Shown here piece by piece: positions 1-8,962 of a DNA stretch of 64,000 nucleotides. Every line of letters starts with the position of its first letter. Position 1 is the stretch's first letter. Both the position numbers and the translations under genes were made by a program. A model generated the notes under the pieces. It was given only the letters and a program-made list of their open reading frames with translations. It did not search any database and was not told the origin of the DNA. Source of the DNA: Paludibacteraceae bacterium (GTDB lineage Bacteria; Bacteroidota; Bacteroidia; Bacteroidales; Paludibacteraceae); assembly GCA_024399545.1 (NCBI GenBank), contig JAKSNS010000004.1, forward strand, positions 16,994-80,993, written 5' to 3'.

Positions 1-478
1 TCTCGTCATTGACCTCATCAATTGTACCGGAGAAACCGTTGAACGGATCGGTGATTACCTTGACGGTATCACCTACATGGAAGCAATATTCATCGCTTTC
101 CCCAATCTGGTCAAAACTGGTCTGATAACCTTGAAGACGACGGACTTCGGCCGCTGTAAGGCAATTTGGTTCTTTGTTCAAATCATTGCCGACAAAACCC
201 ATTATGTGTGGGATGCTGTCACGCAAAAGACTTGGCAACTCTTTCGCATAGATCGCCTCGATAAAGACATATCCAGGAAAGAGCAGCACCTCTTTTTCCT
301 TTTTCTTGCCGTCCTGGGTAAGAATAACCTTCTTTTCGGTAGGAGACAACACCTGAGTAACAAAGGAAGCAAGAACCGAATTAGGCTTTGTGATATCAGC
401 CATAATATAGTCCCTTACTTTAGCCTCCTTACCACTTATCGTATGCACGGCATACCATTTAGCAACATTCTCAGCCAT
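1..478 (-). CDS. nusG: Transcription antitermination protein NusG (partial)
   Basis: Binds RNA polymerase and couples elongation to Rho or the ribosome. The 159 visible residues start MAENVAKWYAVHTISGKE, the usual opening of the NGN domain. They contain LLFPGYVFIEA and the loop SIPHVMGFVGND, and end inside a KOW-like stretch (HVGDTVKVITDPFNGFSGT). The C-terminus lies beyond the window edge. The ATG at 478 is preceded by AGGAGG. It is the last gene seen of the tRNA-Trp-secE-nusG group, 18 bp after secE, the normal arrangement. Assignment is firm; only the end is missing. Confidence 0.95.
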   Translation of the reverse strand, partial: MAENVAKWYAVHTISGKEAKVRDYIMADITKPNSVLASFVTQVLSPTEKKVILTQDGKKKEKEVLLFPGYVFIEAIYAKELPSLLRDSIPHIMGFVGNDLNKEPNCLTAAEVRRLQGYQTSFDQIGESDEYCFHVGDTVKVITDPFNGFSGTIDEVNDE

Positions 479-496
479 CGCAAAACCTCCTACGGA

Positions 497-685
497 TTAG
501 ATAATCTTGTAAACCAAGGTCATAAGGTTCTCAAAACCAAGATCCATAACCCATACTATCAGTGCTATAACCACGGAAGCAATTAAAACGACTACGGCAC
601 TGTTAGTGAGCTCCTTCCGAGTAGGCCACGAGGTCTTCTCCTTCAGCTCTTTGTAGGATTCCTTCAAGTAATCGTTAAGTTTCAT
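497..685 (-). CDS. secE: Preprotein translocase subunit SecE
   Basis: Small essential subunit of the SecYEG channel in the inner membrane. The 62 residues have the family layout: an amphipathic N-terminal helix with KEKTSWPTRKEL (the conserved SWPT/E motif, residues about 17-28) and one membrane helix (NSAVVVLIASVVIALIVW). A longer reading frame extends upstream to 733, but those codons lie inside tRNA-Trp, so the ATG at 685, with AGGA just upstream, is the start. It sits between tRNA-Trp and nusG. Confidence 0.93.
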   Translation of the reverse strand: MKLNDYLKESYKELKEKTSWPTRKELTNSAVVVLIASVVIALIVWVMDLGFENLMTLVYKII

Positions 686-700
686 TTTCCTAATTTGTTT

Positions 701-776
701 TGGCACGGGTTGAGAGACTCGAACTCCCGACACTTGGTTTTGGAGACCAATGCTCTACCAACTGAGCTAAACCCGT
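701..776 (-). tRNA. tRNA-Trp (CCA)
   Basis: Cloverleaf on the minus strand. The acceptor stem is ACGGGTT/AACCCGT, discriminator G, and the 3' CCA is encoded. The anticodon loop CTCCAAA lies between TTGGT and ACCAA and gives anticodon CCA. The T arm is GGGAGTTCGAGTCTC. It sits between the tuf terminator and secE. Confidence 0.95.
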
Positions 777-780
777 ATTC

Positions 781-825
781 AAAAAGGAGGCGGAAACCAA
801 GCATTCGCAATTTCCGCTCCTTTTA
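781..825 (-). terminator. Terminator downstream of tuf
   Basis: Read on the minus strand, AAAAGGAGCGGAAA pairs with TTTCCGCCTCCTTTT around a loop of about 12 nt, followed by T residues. It lies between the tuf stop and tRNA-Trp, so it should end or attenuate tuf transcripts before tRNA-Trp-secE-nusG. Confidence 0.75.
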
Positions 826-891
826 TTATGTATTGTTTAACACCTGTCTAAACGATTGACGGACAAACCGTCACACCATTCGGAGAAAGTA

Positions 892-2079
<1,188 letters not shown>

Positions 2080-2106
2080 AACTCGAATTTTTTAATTGTT
2101 AATATG

Positions 2107-2178
<72 letters not shown>

Positions 2179-2185
2179 AATAACG

Positions 2186-2268
2186 TGGGCAGTGATGGAT
2201 TCGAACCACCGAAGGCGAAAGCCAGCTGAGTTACAGTCAGCCCCATTTGGCCACTCTGGTAACTGCCC
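2186..2268 (-). tRNA. tRNA-Tyr (GTA)
   Basis: Minus-strand class II tRNA of about 83 nt with a long variable arm. The acceptor stem is GGGCAGT/ACTGCCC. The anticodon loop within GGCTGACTGTAACTCAGC gives GTA. Only 7 nt separate it from tRNA-Thr(GGT), so the two are co-transcribed. Confidence 0.93.
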
Positions 2269-2280
2269 TTATTTCCCTTG

Positions 2281-2354
2281 AGCCTCTTGTCGGATTCGAA
2301 CCAACGACCCCGAGATTACAAATCACGTGCTCTGGCCAGCTGAGCTAAAGAGGC
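2281..2354 (-). tRNA. tRNA-Thr (TGT)
   Basis: Minus-strand cloverleaf with acceptor stem GCCTCTT/AAGAGGC. The anticodon loop TTTGTAA gives TGT; the anticodon stem CGTGA/TCTCG has one T:T mismatch. The T arm is TTGGTTCGAATCCGAC. It is the first gene of the tRNA-tuf unit. No tRNA-Gly is present in this cluster. Confidence 0.9.
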
Positions 2355-2404
2355 ATTGAAACAAGCCGAAAACGGAGAAGCATAGACCCCTTCTTTTCGG
2401 CTTG

Positions 2405-2435
2405 CAAAGTTACGCTTTTTTCGTCACTTGACAAA
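2405..2435 (-). promoter_or_regulatory. Promoter for tRNA-tuf cluster
   Basis: On the minus strand TTTG (2435-2432), a 19-nt spacer, then TAACTTTG (2412-2405) match the Bacteroidetes -33/-7 promoter exactly. It points into tRNA-Thr(TGT), about 50 nt downstream. Confidence 0.75.
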
Positions 2436-2521
2436 ACATTTTCGCATTTTTATTTCAAAAAATATCATCTTTTCTGTCAGCAACCTTATTTACAAGCATT
2501 TATAGGTACGGCAAAAAAGAA

Positions 2522-2812
2522 TTATTCCTTATCTTTTGCCTTTTTCACCTGCCTTTCGAGGGCTTCAAGCGACAAATCCAACGCCTCCTCGAATGTGTCA
2601 CACGTTTTCGAAGCAAAGAATTTCCCGTTCGACCCTGTAAAATTAATCTGCACTTCCTTGTTCAGGTTCGTCTCAGGCTTAACCAATTTCATAGTGACGT
2701 CAATGAGGGCGGCATGGGCATCCCAACGCTCCACCTTGGCGACTTTTTTCTGAATGAACTGCTGAAGTTTCTCATTTGGTTCAAACTTAACTGCATTGAT
2801 TTTGACTTCCAT
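2522..2812 (-). CDS. hpf: Ribosome hibernation-promoting factor (HPF/RaiA family)
   Basis: Binds the 30S decoding region and inactivates ribosomes in stationary phase or stress. The 96 residues form a single HPF/YfiA domain: MEVKINAVKFEPNEKLQQFI, ending EALDLSLEALERQVKKAK. This is the short form without the C-terminal dimerisation domain. The frame is open further upstream, but the ATG at 2812 is preceded by AGGAGG and matches the family's N-terminus. It is the third gene of rpsU-xer-hpf, 31 bp after the recombinase gene. Confidence 0.9.
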   Translation of the reverse strand: MEVKINAVKFEPNEKLQQFIQKKVAKVERWDAHAALIDVTMKLVKPETNLNKEVQINFTGSNGKFFASKTCDTFEEALDLSLEALERQVKKAKDKE

Positions 2813-2843
2813 AATTACCTCCTGTTTAAATGTGATTATATAT

Positions 2844-3734
2844 TCAGCCACGTGGGTGTGACTTCTTGTATTCACCTTTCAACTGCTCGAACGACACGTG
2901 CGTATATATTTGTGTCGTCGCCAGCGACTCATGCCCCAACAACTCCTTGATGACATTCAAATCCGCCCCACGGTTCAGCATCGCCGTCGCAAACGAGTGG
3001 CGTATCACATGCGGGCTTATCTTTGCCTGCGTCGATACCTTCCCCATCACCCTATGCACTATGTTATATATATGTGACGCACTCAGCGCCCTCCCATGGT
3101 CATCCACAAAAAAATTATCGCACCTCTCTGCGAACATTTCGTCGCGCATCGTCCTGTAATTCGTCATTTTTTCCGCAAGGTCATTGCCGAAAGGCACTAT
3201 CCTCTGCTTGTTTCCCTTGCCCAAAACGGTCAGTTTCCCACCCCTAATATCAACGTCAACATCTTTAAGCCCAGCAACTTCCGACCGCCTCAACCCCGTC
3301 TGGTATATCGTCTCTATCACCATCAGGTTTCTTACGTCGTCAAAGTTACGACTATTTTCCAACATTTCCAAGCATTTGTCCATTTCTTTTTCAAGAAAAT
3401 AAACAGGCAGGTTTTTCGACTTCTTAGGCAGTGGCACACCTATCGTCGGGTTTACCGTCTTTTCATCCACCAACCCCTTCAGTATCAGCCATCGGTAGAA
3501 GGAGTTAAGTGCCGAGACTTTCCTGTGTACCGAACTTGCCTTCATCTCCATCTCCCCAACCATCCACATTATCCACCCTCGCACGTCGTCCGACGTCATC
3601 GACAAATCGTCAAACGACCCTCCTTGCGCCGAAAGCCACTCTGACAGCTGCACAAGGTCCTCCCTATAAGCAAAAGCGGTATGAACCGAGAAATTCCGTT
3701 CATACCGCAGGTATTCTATAAAACCGTCAATCAT
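2844..3734 (-). CDS. xerC: Tyrosine recombinase, XerC/XerD type
   Basis: Site-specific recombinase that resolves chromosome dimers at dif. The 296 residues are the normal Xer length. An N-terminal SAM-like DNA-binding domain (FIEYLRYERNFSVHTAFAYR) is followed by the catalytic domain. The active-site set is complete: R in TGLRRSEV, K in GKGNKQR, HxxR in HVIRHSFAT, H in LLGHESLATT and Y in QIYTHV. The start codon overlaps the rpsU stop (ATGA), suggesting translational coupling. I cannot separate XerC from XerD by eye. Confidence 0.9.
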   Translation of the reverse strand: MIDGFIEYLRYERNFSVHTAFAYREDLVQLSEWLSAQGGSFDDLSMTSDDVRGWIMWMVGEMEMKASSVHRKVSALNSFYRWLILKGLVDEKTVNPTIGVPLPKKSKNLPVYFLEKEMDKCLEMLENSRNFDDVRNLMVIETIYQTGLRRSEVAGLKDVDVDIRGGKLTVLGKGNKQRIVPFGNDLAEKMTNYRTMRDEMFAERCDNFFVDDHGRALSASHIYNIVHRVMGKVSTQAKISPHVIRHSFATAMLNRGADLNVIKELLGHESLATTQIYTHVSFEQLKGEYKKSHPRG

Positions 3735-3922
3735 TCCTCGTCAAGGTGCATATGCTGCACATAGATGGCATGTTGCATTTTCTCGCGCTTGATGACAGAT
3801 GGTTTGTCAAATTGCTGACGACGACGGAGTTCTTTTACAACGCCTGTTTTCTCGAATTTACGTTTGAATTTTTTGAGGGCTTTTTCTATGTTCTCGCCCT
3901 CTTTTACTGGTACTACGATCAT
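3731..3922 (-). CDS. rpsU: 30S ribosomal protein S21
   Basis: Small-subunit protein of 63 residues, MIVVPVKEGENIEKALKKF, then a basic C-terminal region (FKRKFEKTGVVKELRRRQQF). The frame could begin 11 codons earlier (3955), but S21 in Bacteroidetes begins MIVVPVKEGE, so 3922 is chosen. No Shine-Dalgarno sequence is visible. It is the first gene of the rpsU-xer-hpf operon and its stop overlaps the recombinase start by 4 nt. Confidence 0.93.
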   Translation of the reverse strand: MIVVPVKEGENIEKALKKFKRKFEKTGVVKELRRRQQFDKPSVIKREKMQHAIYVQHMHLDEE

Positions 3923-4060
3923 TTTTTGATTCTTTTTTTTAGGTGGGACCATCATTTCGTCAGGTCCCTGTTATTAATTTTCTTTTTTATTATGCACTCC
4001 AGGTTGCCGCATCTTTATAACACGTAATAACACGATGCGCCACCCCTCATTTTGGGAGTG

Positions 4061-4090
4061 CAAAGTTACAACTTATTTTTCAATCGACAA
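4061..4090 (-). promoter_or_regulatory. Promoter for rpsU-xer-hpf
   Basis: On the minus strand TTG (4090-4088), a 19-nt spacer and TAACTTTG (4068-4061). The leader to rpsU is about 130 nt. Confidence 0.7.
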
Positions 4091-4152
4091 TCTCTTTTTC
4101 CAGAAAAATTAACAAGTCACCTCCTTTAGAATCCTATAAAGTTGAATACCTG

Positions 4153-4602
4153 TTATTTAATAGCAATTTTATCTATGCGTCTCTGGTGTCTTCCTCCCTC
4201 AAAATCGGTGCTGAAGAAGGTTTTTACCACCTCCAAAGCCTCGTTTTCCTCTATGAAACGAGCGGGAAGTGACAACACATTCGCGTTATTATGTTGACGT
4301 GCGAGTGCCGCAAGCTCCGTTTTCCAGCAAATCGCCGCACGGCAACCCTGGTGTTTGTTCACGGTCATCGAGATACCGTTTGCCGACCCACAGATTGCCA
4401 CGCCAAATTCACATTCCCCCCTCTCAACAGCCGAGGCAAGGGGGTGTGCGAAATCAGGGTAATCGCAACTCTCAGCCGAGTTTGTCCCGAAATCCTCAAC
4501 CTTTGCCCCCTGTTTCTCCAAATACTCTTTCACTACGGCTTTCAACTCGAAACCCGCATGGTCCGAGGCAATGCCGATTCTCATATTATTTAATGTCTCC
4601 AT
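4153..4602 (-). CDS. rpiB: Ribose-5-phosphate isomerase B
   Basis: Interconverts ribose 5-phosphate and ribulose 5-phosphate in the non-oxidative pentose phosphate pathway. The 149 residues form a single RpiB/LacAB domain. RIGIASDHAGFELK begins the fold. The active-site loop VAICGSANGISMTVNK carries the catalytic Cys, and NNANVLSLPAR lies near the C-terminus. A second ATG at 4584 (MRIGIASDHAG) is equally plausible as start; neither has a clear ribosome binding site. It lies downstream of thiL across an 11-bp tandem repeat. Confidence 0.9.
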   Translation of the reverse strand: METLNNMRIGIASDHAGFELKAVVKEYLEKQGAKVEDFGTNSAESCDYPDFAHPLASAVERGECEFGVAICGSANGISMTVNKHQGCRAAICWKTELAALARQHNNANVLSLPARFIEENEALEVVKTFFSTDFEGGRHQRRIDKIAIK

Positions 4603-4632
4603 AAACTATATTGTTTCTAATAACGCCGCCAC

Positions 4633-4720
4633 AACGATAGATTAACGATACATTAACGATAGATTAACGATACATTAACGATACATTAACGATAGATTAA
4701 CGATAGATTAACGATAGATT
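4633..4720. repeat. Tandem repeat, eight 11-bp units
   Basis: Eight contiguous units of AACGATAGATT (G form) or AACGATACATT (C form) in the order G C G C C G G G. They fill the gap between thiL and rpiB. The 11-bp period places each unit about one helical turn apart. Confidence 0.9.
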
Positions 4721-4735
4721 GACCTATTCCAACCC

Positions 4736-5755
4736 TCAAAACGCCTTCCACCCCTGGGCCTTCAGCGTAAACGTCTGACCGTCCCTCGTCACGAGCAACT
4801 GTCCTTCCTCGGCAGGAGTGATATGACCGATAACATGAACTCCCTCCAGGTCTTTAACCTTATCATATTCCGACAGAGGCACCGTGAAGAGCAACTCATA
4901 ATCCTCTCCCCCGTTCATCGCCACTGTCGTCAGGTTCATATTAAACTCCTCCGCCATCGAGGCTGTCTGGTAATCAATCGGAATCTTGTTCTCATACACC
5001 GCACAACCCACGCCGCTCTCTTTGCAGATATGCATAAGTTCCGACGACAACCCGTCCGAAATATCCATCATTGCGGTTGGCACGACGTTGTGTTCACGCA
5101 GGAATTTCACAGTGTCAATACAAGCCTCAGGCTTCAGTTGCCTCTCAATTATATACTCTTTCCCGGCAAAATCCGGTTGGAAATCCTTATCCCCCATCTC
5201 CTGGAACACCTTATTCTCACGCATAAGCAACTGAAGACCCATATATGCAGCCCCCAGGTCACCCGTCACGCAGATAAGGTCGTTCACCTTTGCCCCGCTA
5301 CGCAGCACAGCCTTCCCCTTCTCCACAACCCCCATGCACGTGATGCTTATCGTCAGACCTGTCCTCGACGAGCATGTGTCACCCCCCACCACATCAACCC
5401 CTGCCTTCTCGCAGGCCAAATAAATCCCTGCATACAACTCCTCAATCTGTTCAACCGAAAAACGGTTTGACACTCCTATGCTCACCAACATCTGTGTAGG
5501 CGTGGCGTTCATTGCGCACACATCTGATATATTGACCATCGCTGATTTATACCCCAAATGCTTCAGCGGGCAATACGCAAGGTCGAAATGCACCCCCTCC
5601 AACAGCATGTCCGTCGTCGTCACAACCTCCTTGTCGCCGTAGTCCATCACCGCACAATCATCCCCCACACCCTTCACCGTAGATGCGTTGTGAGTCTCGA
5701 AATCCTTCGTAAGTCGCTCTATCAGACCAAATTCGCCTAACTCTTCTATCTTCAT
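4736..5755 (-). CDS. thiL: Thiamine-monophosphate kinase
   Basis: Phosphorylates thiamine monophosphate to the pyrophosphate, the last step of thiamine cofactor synthesis. The 339 residues show the AIR-synthetase-like fold: GEFGLIERLTKDF at the N-terminus, GVGDDCAVMDYG and TTDMLLEGVHFD for nucleotide and Mg binding, GYKSAMVNISDVCAMNA, GGDTCSS and DISDGLSSELMHIC, ending near GGEDYELLFTV. The start at 5755 lies 24 nt after a good minus-strand promoter box. Confidence 0.93.
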   Translation of the reverse strand: MKIEELGEFGLIERLTKDFETHNASTVKGVGDDCAVMDYGDKEVVTTTDMLLEGVHFDLAYCPLKHLGYKSAMVNISDVCAMNATPTQMLVSIGVSNRFSVEQIEELYAGIYLACEKAGVDVVGGDTCSSRTGLTISITCMGVVEKGKAVLRSGAKVNDLICVTGDLGAAYMGLQLLMRENKVFQEMGDKDFQPDFAGKEYIIERQLKPEACIDTVKFLREHNVVPTAMMDISDGLSSELMHICKESGVGCAVYENKIPIDYQTASMAEEFNMNLTTVAMNGGEDYELLFTVPLSEYDKVKDLEGVHVIGHITPAEEGQLLVTRDGQTFTLKAQGWKAF

Positions 5756-5779
5756 TGCAATGCTCTAAGAAAACGGCTG

Positions 5780-5809
5780 CAAAGTTACATCAATTTTTTT
5801 ACATACAAA
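5780..5809 (-). promoter_or_regulatory. Promoter for thiL
   Basis: TTTG (5809-5806), an 18-nt spacer, and TAACTTTG (5787-5780) on the minus strand, directly upstream of thiL. Confidence 0.65.
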
Positions 5810-5833
5810 TGCGTTTTTCCCATTTTTTATTGC

Positions 5834-5841
5834 TATCTTTG
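5834..5841 (+). promoter_or_regulatory. -7 box for the S41 protease gene
   Basis: TATCTTTG on the plus strand, 21 nt before the ATG at 5863. No clear -33 TTG is visible. It is divergent from the thiL promoter. Confidence 0.5.
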
Positions 5842-5862
5842 ACAAAAATTTCTCGACACTAA

Positions 5863-7419
5863 ATGAGACGACTTTTCTTACCCCTCATATTGCTTGCCGC
5901 GCCACTGTTTTTGGCAGCGCAAAGCGTTAGTAAAGAGGGAATTAAATTAGCCCAGTCACTGTCCTTGATTGAGAGTGCTTACGTTGACACCATTAACTCG
6001 GAAAACATCGCCGGCGCAGCAATTCGCGCCATGCTCAAGGAGCTTGACCCCCATTCCTCTTATGTCCCTGCCGCCGAAGTGGCTGAAAGCCGCGAAGGGC
6101 TTGAAGGCAATTTCGAGGGTATCGGCGTTACTTTCATGATGCTCAACGACACTATAATGATTGACCAGGTGATTCAAGGTTGCCCTGCCGAAAAAAGTGG
6201 GATTTTGCCTGGCGACCGCTTCACGCACGTTGATGGGAAAGCCATCTCTGGGGTGAAGATGAAATTGTCCGATGTCCCTAAACTCATCCGTGGCCCTAAA
6301 GGCACGACTGTCAACATAACCGTTTTCCGCCCTTCGATTAACGAGACTATAGAGTTCAAACTGACTCGCGACAAAATCCCAATCCATTCTGTTGACGCCG
6401 CTTTTTATGTCGCACCTGGTATTGGCTACATCAAGGTCAGCAGTTTCTCGGTAACAACGGCCGAAGAGTTCAGTCAAGCTCTTAACACCCTCAGCAAGAG
6501 CGGAAAACTCCAAAGTCTCATCATAGACCTCCAATCAAATGGCGGAGGGGTTATGAATGCCGCCATCCAACTTGCCTCTAACTTCCTCCCACGGGGTCGC
6601 GAAGTTGTCTCTATGCGAGGTGTACATCTGCCTACTCAGGTCTCTAAATCTGAAGGCTACAAACAATACGACATACCTGTCGCCGTTCTTGTCAACGAAT
6701 ACACTGCCTCTGCCAGCGAGATTGTCTCTGGAGCTCTCCAAGATTGGGATCGCGCAACTATCATTGGTCGTCGCACGTTTGGCAAAGGTTTGGTGCAGAG
6801 GATTTTCCCTATGAATGACGGTTCCGAGGTACGACTTACCATCGCTCGTTATTACACCCCTTCTGGCCGCAATATCCAAAAACCATATAAGGGCGGCGTT
6901 GACAATTATTACAAAGACATCGAGAACAGGTATAAACACGGCGAGATGGTCAACCCTGACTCTGTGCAATTCCCTGATTCGCTGAAGTACTCAACCCTGC
7001 TGAAACATAGGACTATTTATGGCGGTGGAGGTATCTTCCCTGACATTTTCGTCCCTCTTGACACAGCGTTTAATACCCCTCTATACCGAAAATTGGTCGC
7101 AAAGGGCATAATCACCAAGTCTTGCCGCCTTTACACGGATAAGAATAGGGAGAAACTCATTAAACAATTCGCCGATTTCGAGGCATTTAACGTAGGGTTC
7201 AATGATGAAGACAAGATAAGGAAGAGCATCGAAGATGAAGCCAAGAAGGAAAAAATCGAGTTTTCCAAGAAAGATATTGAAGAAATCGCAAATACTATCC
7301 TCGTTCAGGCCAAAGCCATTATCGCTCAATCCGTTTACGGCCCTGAATATTATTATCACGTCATCTCTCCTTTGAATGACGAGTTACAGAAAGCAATACA
7401 GTTTATGACTAATAAATAA
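5863..7419 (+). CDS. S41 family C-terminal processing protease
   Basis: Periplasmic serine protease of the CtpA/Tsp family. A signal peptide (MRRLFLPLILLAAPLFLAAQ) is followed by the S41 N-terminal region, a PDZ domain (about residues 80-165, SGILPGDRFTHVDGK) and the peptidase core. The catalytic Ser is probably S283 in NEYTASASEI and the general base K308 in FGKGLVQ, 25 residues apart as in the family. FTPSGR-like GR(N)IQKP and a helical C-terminal extension follow. At 518 residues it is typical of Bacteroidetes members. The next gene starts 3 bp after its stop. Confidence 0.9.
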   Translation: MRRLFLPLILLAAPLFLAAQSVSKEGIKLAQSLSLIESAYVDTINSENIAGAAIRAMLKELDPHSSYVPAAEVAESREGLEGNFEGIGVTFMMLNDTIMIDQVIQGCPAEKSGILPGDRFTHVDGKAISGVKMKLSDVPKLIRGPKGTTVNITVFRPSINETIEFKLTRDKIPIHSVDAAFYVAPGIGYIKVSSFSVTTAEEFSQALNTLSKSGKLQSLIIDLQSNGGGVMNAAIQLASNFLPRGREVVSMRGVHLPTQVSKSEGYKQYDIPVAVLVNEYTASASEIVSGALQDWDRATIIGRRTFGKGLVQRIFPMNDGSEVRLTIARYYTPSGRNIQKPYKGGVDNYYKDIENRYKHGEMVNPDSVQFPDSLKYSTLLKHRTIYGGGGIFPDIFVPLDTAFNTPLYRKLVAKGIITKSCRLYTDKNREKLIKQFADFEAFNVGFNDEDKIRKSIEDEAKKEKIEFSKKDIEEIANTILVQAKAIIAQSVYGPEYYYHVISPLNDELQKAIQFMTNK

Positions 7420-7422
7420 TTT

Positions 7423-8820
7423 ATGGAACTTTTAGCGAAAACCTATTACGGACTTGAAGAGTGCCTTGCACGCGAACTTACCGAACTTGGGGCGGACAAC
7501 ATCGAGATTGGCAACCGCGCCGTCTCTTTCGAGGGCGACCTTAGACTTATGTACAAAGCAAACCTTCAGCTGCACACCGCTTTACGCATCCTCCGTCCCA
7601 TTGCTGTTTTCAAAGCCGATTCTGCCGACGATGTCTATGACAATCTCCGCAATTTCGATTTCACCACCGTCATGAAGGTTAACAACACTTTCATCATCAA
7701 CGAGACTGTCAATTCCGAGACTATGCACAATTCGCAATTCGTCAAGTACCGCGCTAAGGATGCTTTGGTCGATTTTTTCAATGATAAGTTTGGCAAACGC
7801 CCTAATGTCTCTGTGCAGAATCCTGACATCTGCTTTGACCTTCACGTCTCGCACGATGTCGTTACTCTGTCGCTCGACGCTTCAGGCGATTCCCTTCACC
7901 TTCGCGGTTGGCGTGTTGACCAAACCGTCGCCCCTATTTCCGAGGTCCTCGCGGCAGGTATGATTAAGATGACTGGTTGGCATGGCGAGAAGGATTTCAT
8001 TGACCCTATGTGCGGTTCTGGCACTTTGCTTATCGAGGCTGCTCTTGTGGCGTTGAATATGGCTCCTTGTCTTTACAGACGTAAATTCGCGTTTGAAAAA
8101 TGGAATGATTTTGATGCCGATTTGTTTGATGATGTTTATAATGATGATTCGGCGGAGAGGGATTTCGAGCATCATATTTACGGTTATGATATTGACCCAA
8201 AGGCTGTTGCCATTGCCAATCGTAATGTTAAGGCTGCTGGCTTGTCTAAGTACATTTCCGTGCAGCAGCGTTCTGTGGCTGATTTTACAGATTGCGATTC
8301 TCCTGCGATTATTGTCACTAATCCTCCTTATGGCAAACGTATCGTTACTGATGATATGTTTGACCTTTACCGTTCTTTTGGTTCTGCGCTTAAGCACCAT
8401 TTTGTTGACAATATCGCATGGGTCATTTCTTCCGATAAGTCGCTTCTCGCTGCTATAGGTATGAAACCGTCAGCGAAATATAAATTGATTAACGGTGCTT
8501 TGGAGTGTGAATTTTGCCGTTATGAGATTTTTGCCGGGAAACACGGCGATTATGTGCGTGAGAAGAAATCCAAGGTTAAAGATAATGAGGAGAAGGAGAC
8601 TTTATATGACAATAAGGTAAAGGTGAAGGGTTTCTCCAAAATCGACAAACAGTTCAAGAAGGACTCTTTCAAGAAGAATGGTCCCAAGTTTGGCAAATCC
8701 AACAAGAATAAAGAATCCAACAAGAGAGGCAGGGACGATAGGGCAAGGTTTTTTGAAAGCAAGAGGAAAAACAAAGACGCCCACAAAGACAAACGTCGCG
8801 ACACTCCTGAGAAGTCTTGA
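7423..8820 (+). CDS. THUMP-domain RNA methyltransferase (RlmL-like)
   Basis: Probable SAM-dependent guanine-N2 methyltransferase acting on 23S rRNA or tRNA. The N-terminal ferredoxin-like/THUMP part covers about residues 1-160. The Rossmann methyltransferase domain has FIDPMCGSGTLLIEAAL (motif I) and the catalytic NPPYGKR. The last 90 residues are a very basic, low-complexity tail (KFGKSNKNKESNKRGR), probably RNA-binding. It lacks the second methyltransferase module of E. coli RlmKL. It is coupled to the S41 protease gene with a 3-bp gap. The exact target base is inferred. Confidence 0.85.
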   Translation: MELLAKTYYGLEECLARELTELGADNIEIGNRAVSFEGDLRLMYKANLQLHTALRILRPIAVFKADSADDVYDNLRNFDFTTVMKVNNTFIINETVNSETMHNSQFVKYRAKDALVDFFNDKFGKRPNVSVQNPDICFDLHVSHDVVTLSLDASGDSLHLRGWRVDQTVAPISEVLAAGMIKMTGWHGEKDFIDPMCGSGTLLIEAALVALNMAPCLYRRKFAFEKWNDFDADLFDDVYNDDSAERDFEHHIYGYDIDPKAVAIANRNVKAAGLSKYISVQQRSVADFTDCDSPAIIVTNPPYGKRIVTDDMFDLYRSFGSALKHHFVDNIAWVISSDKSLLAAIGMKPSAKYKLINGALECEFCRYEIFAGKHGDYVREKKSKVKDNEEKETLYDNKVKVKGFSKIDKQFKKDSFKKNGPKFGKSNKNKESNKRGRDDRARFFESKRKNKDAHKDKRRDTPEKS

Positions 8821-8962
8821 AACGGCAACAACTCGTTAATGTTTATTAGCCAAATAACTCAATTAAAAAGGGAATACCTATACGAATGATTGCTGCTTTC
8901 TTGTACGATTGAAAAATTACACAAAAGGCGTTTGACTAATAGATTACTTAAACCGACATAAT

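Noticed and set aside
686..733. N-terminal extension of SecE
   Set aside because: These codons lie within tRNA-Trp; the true start is the ATG at 685.
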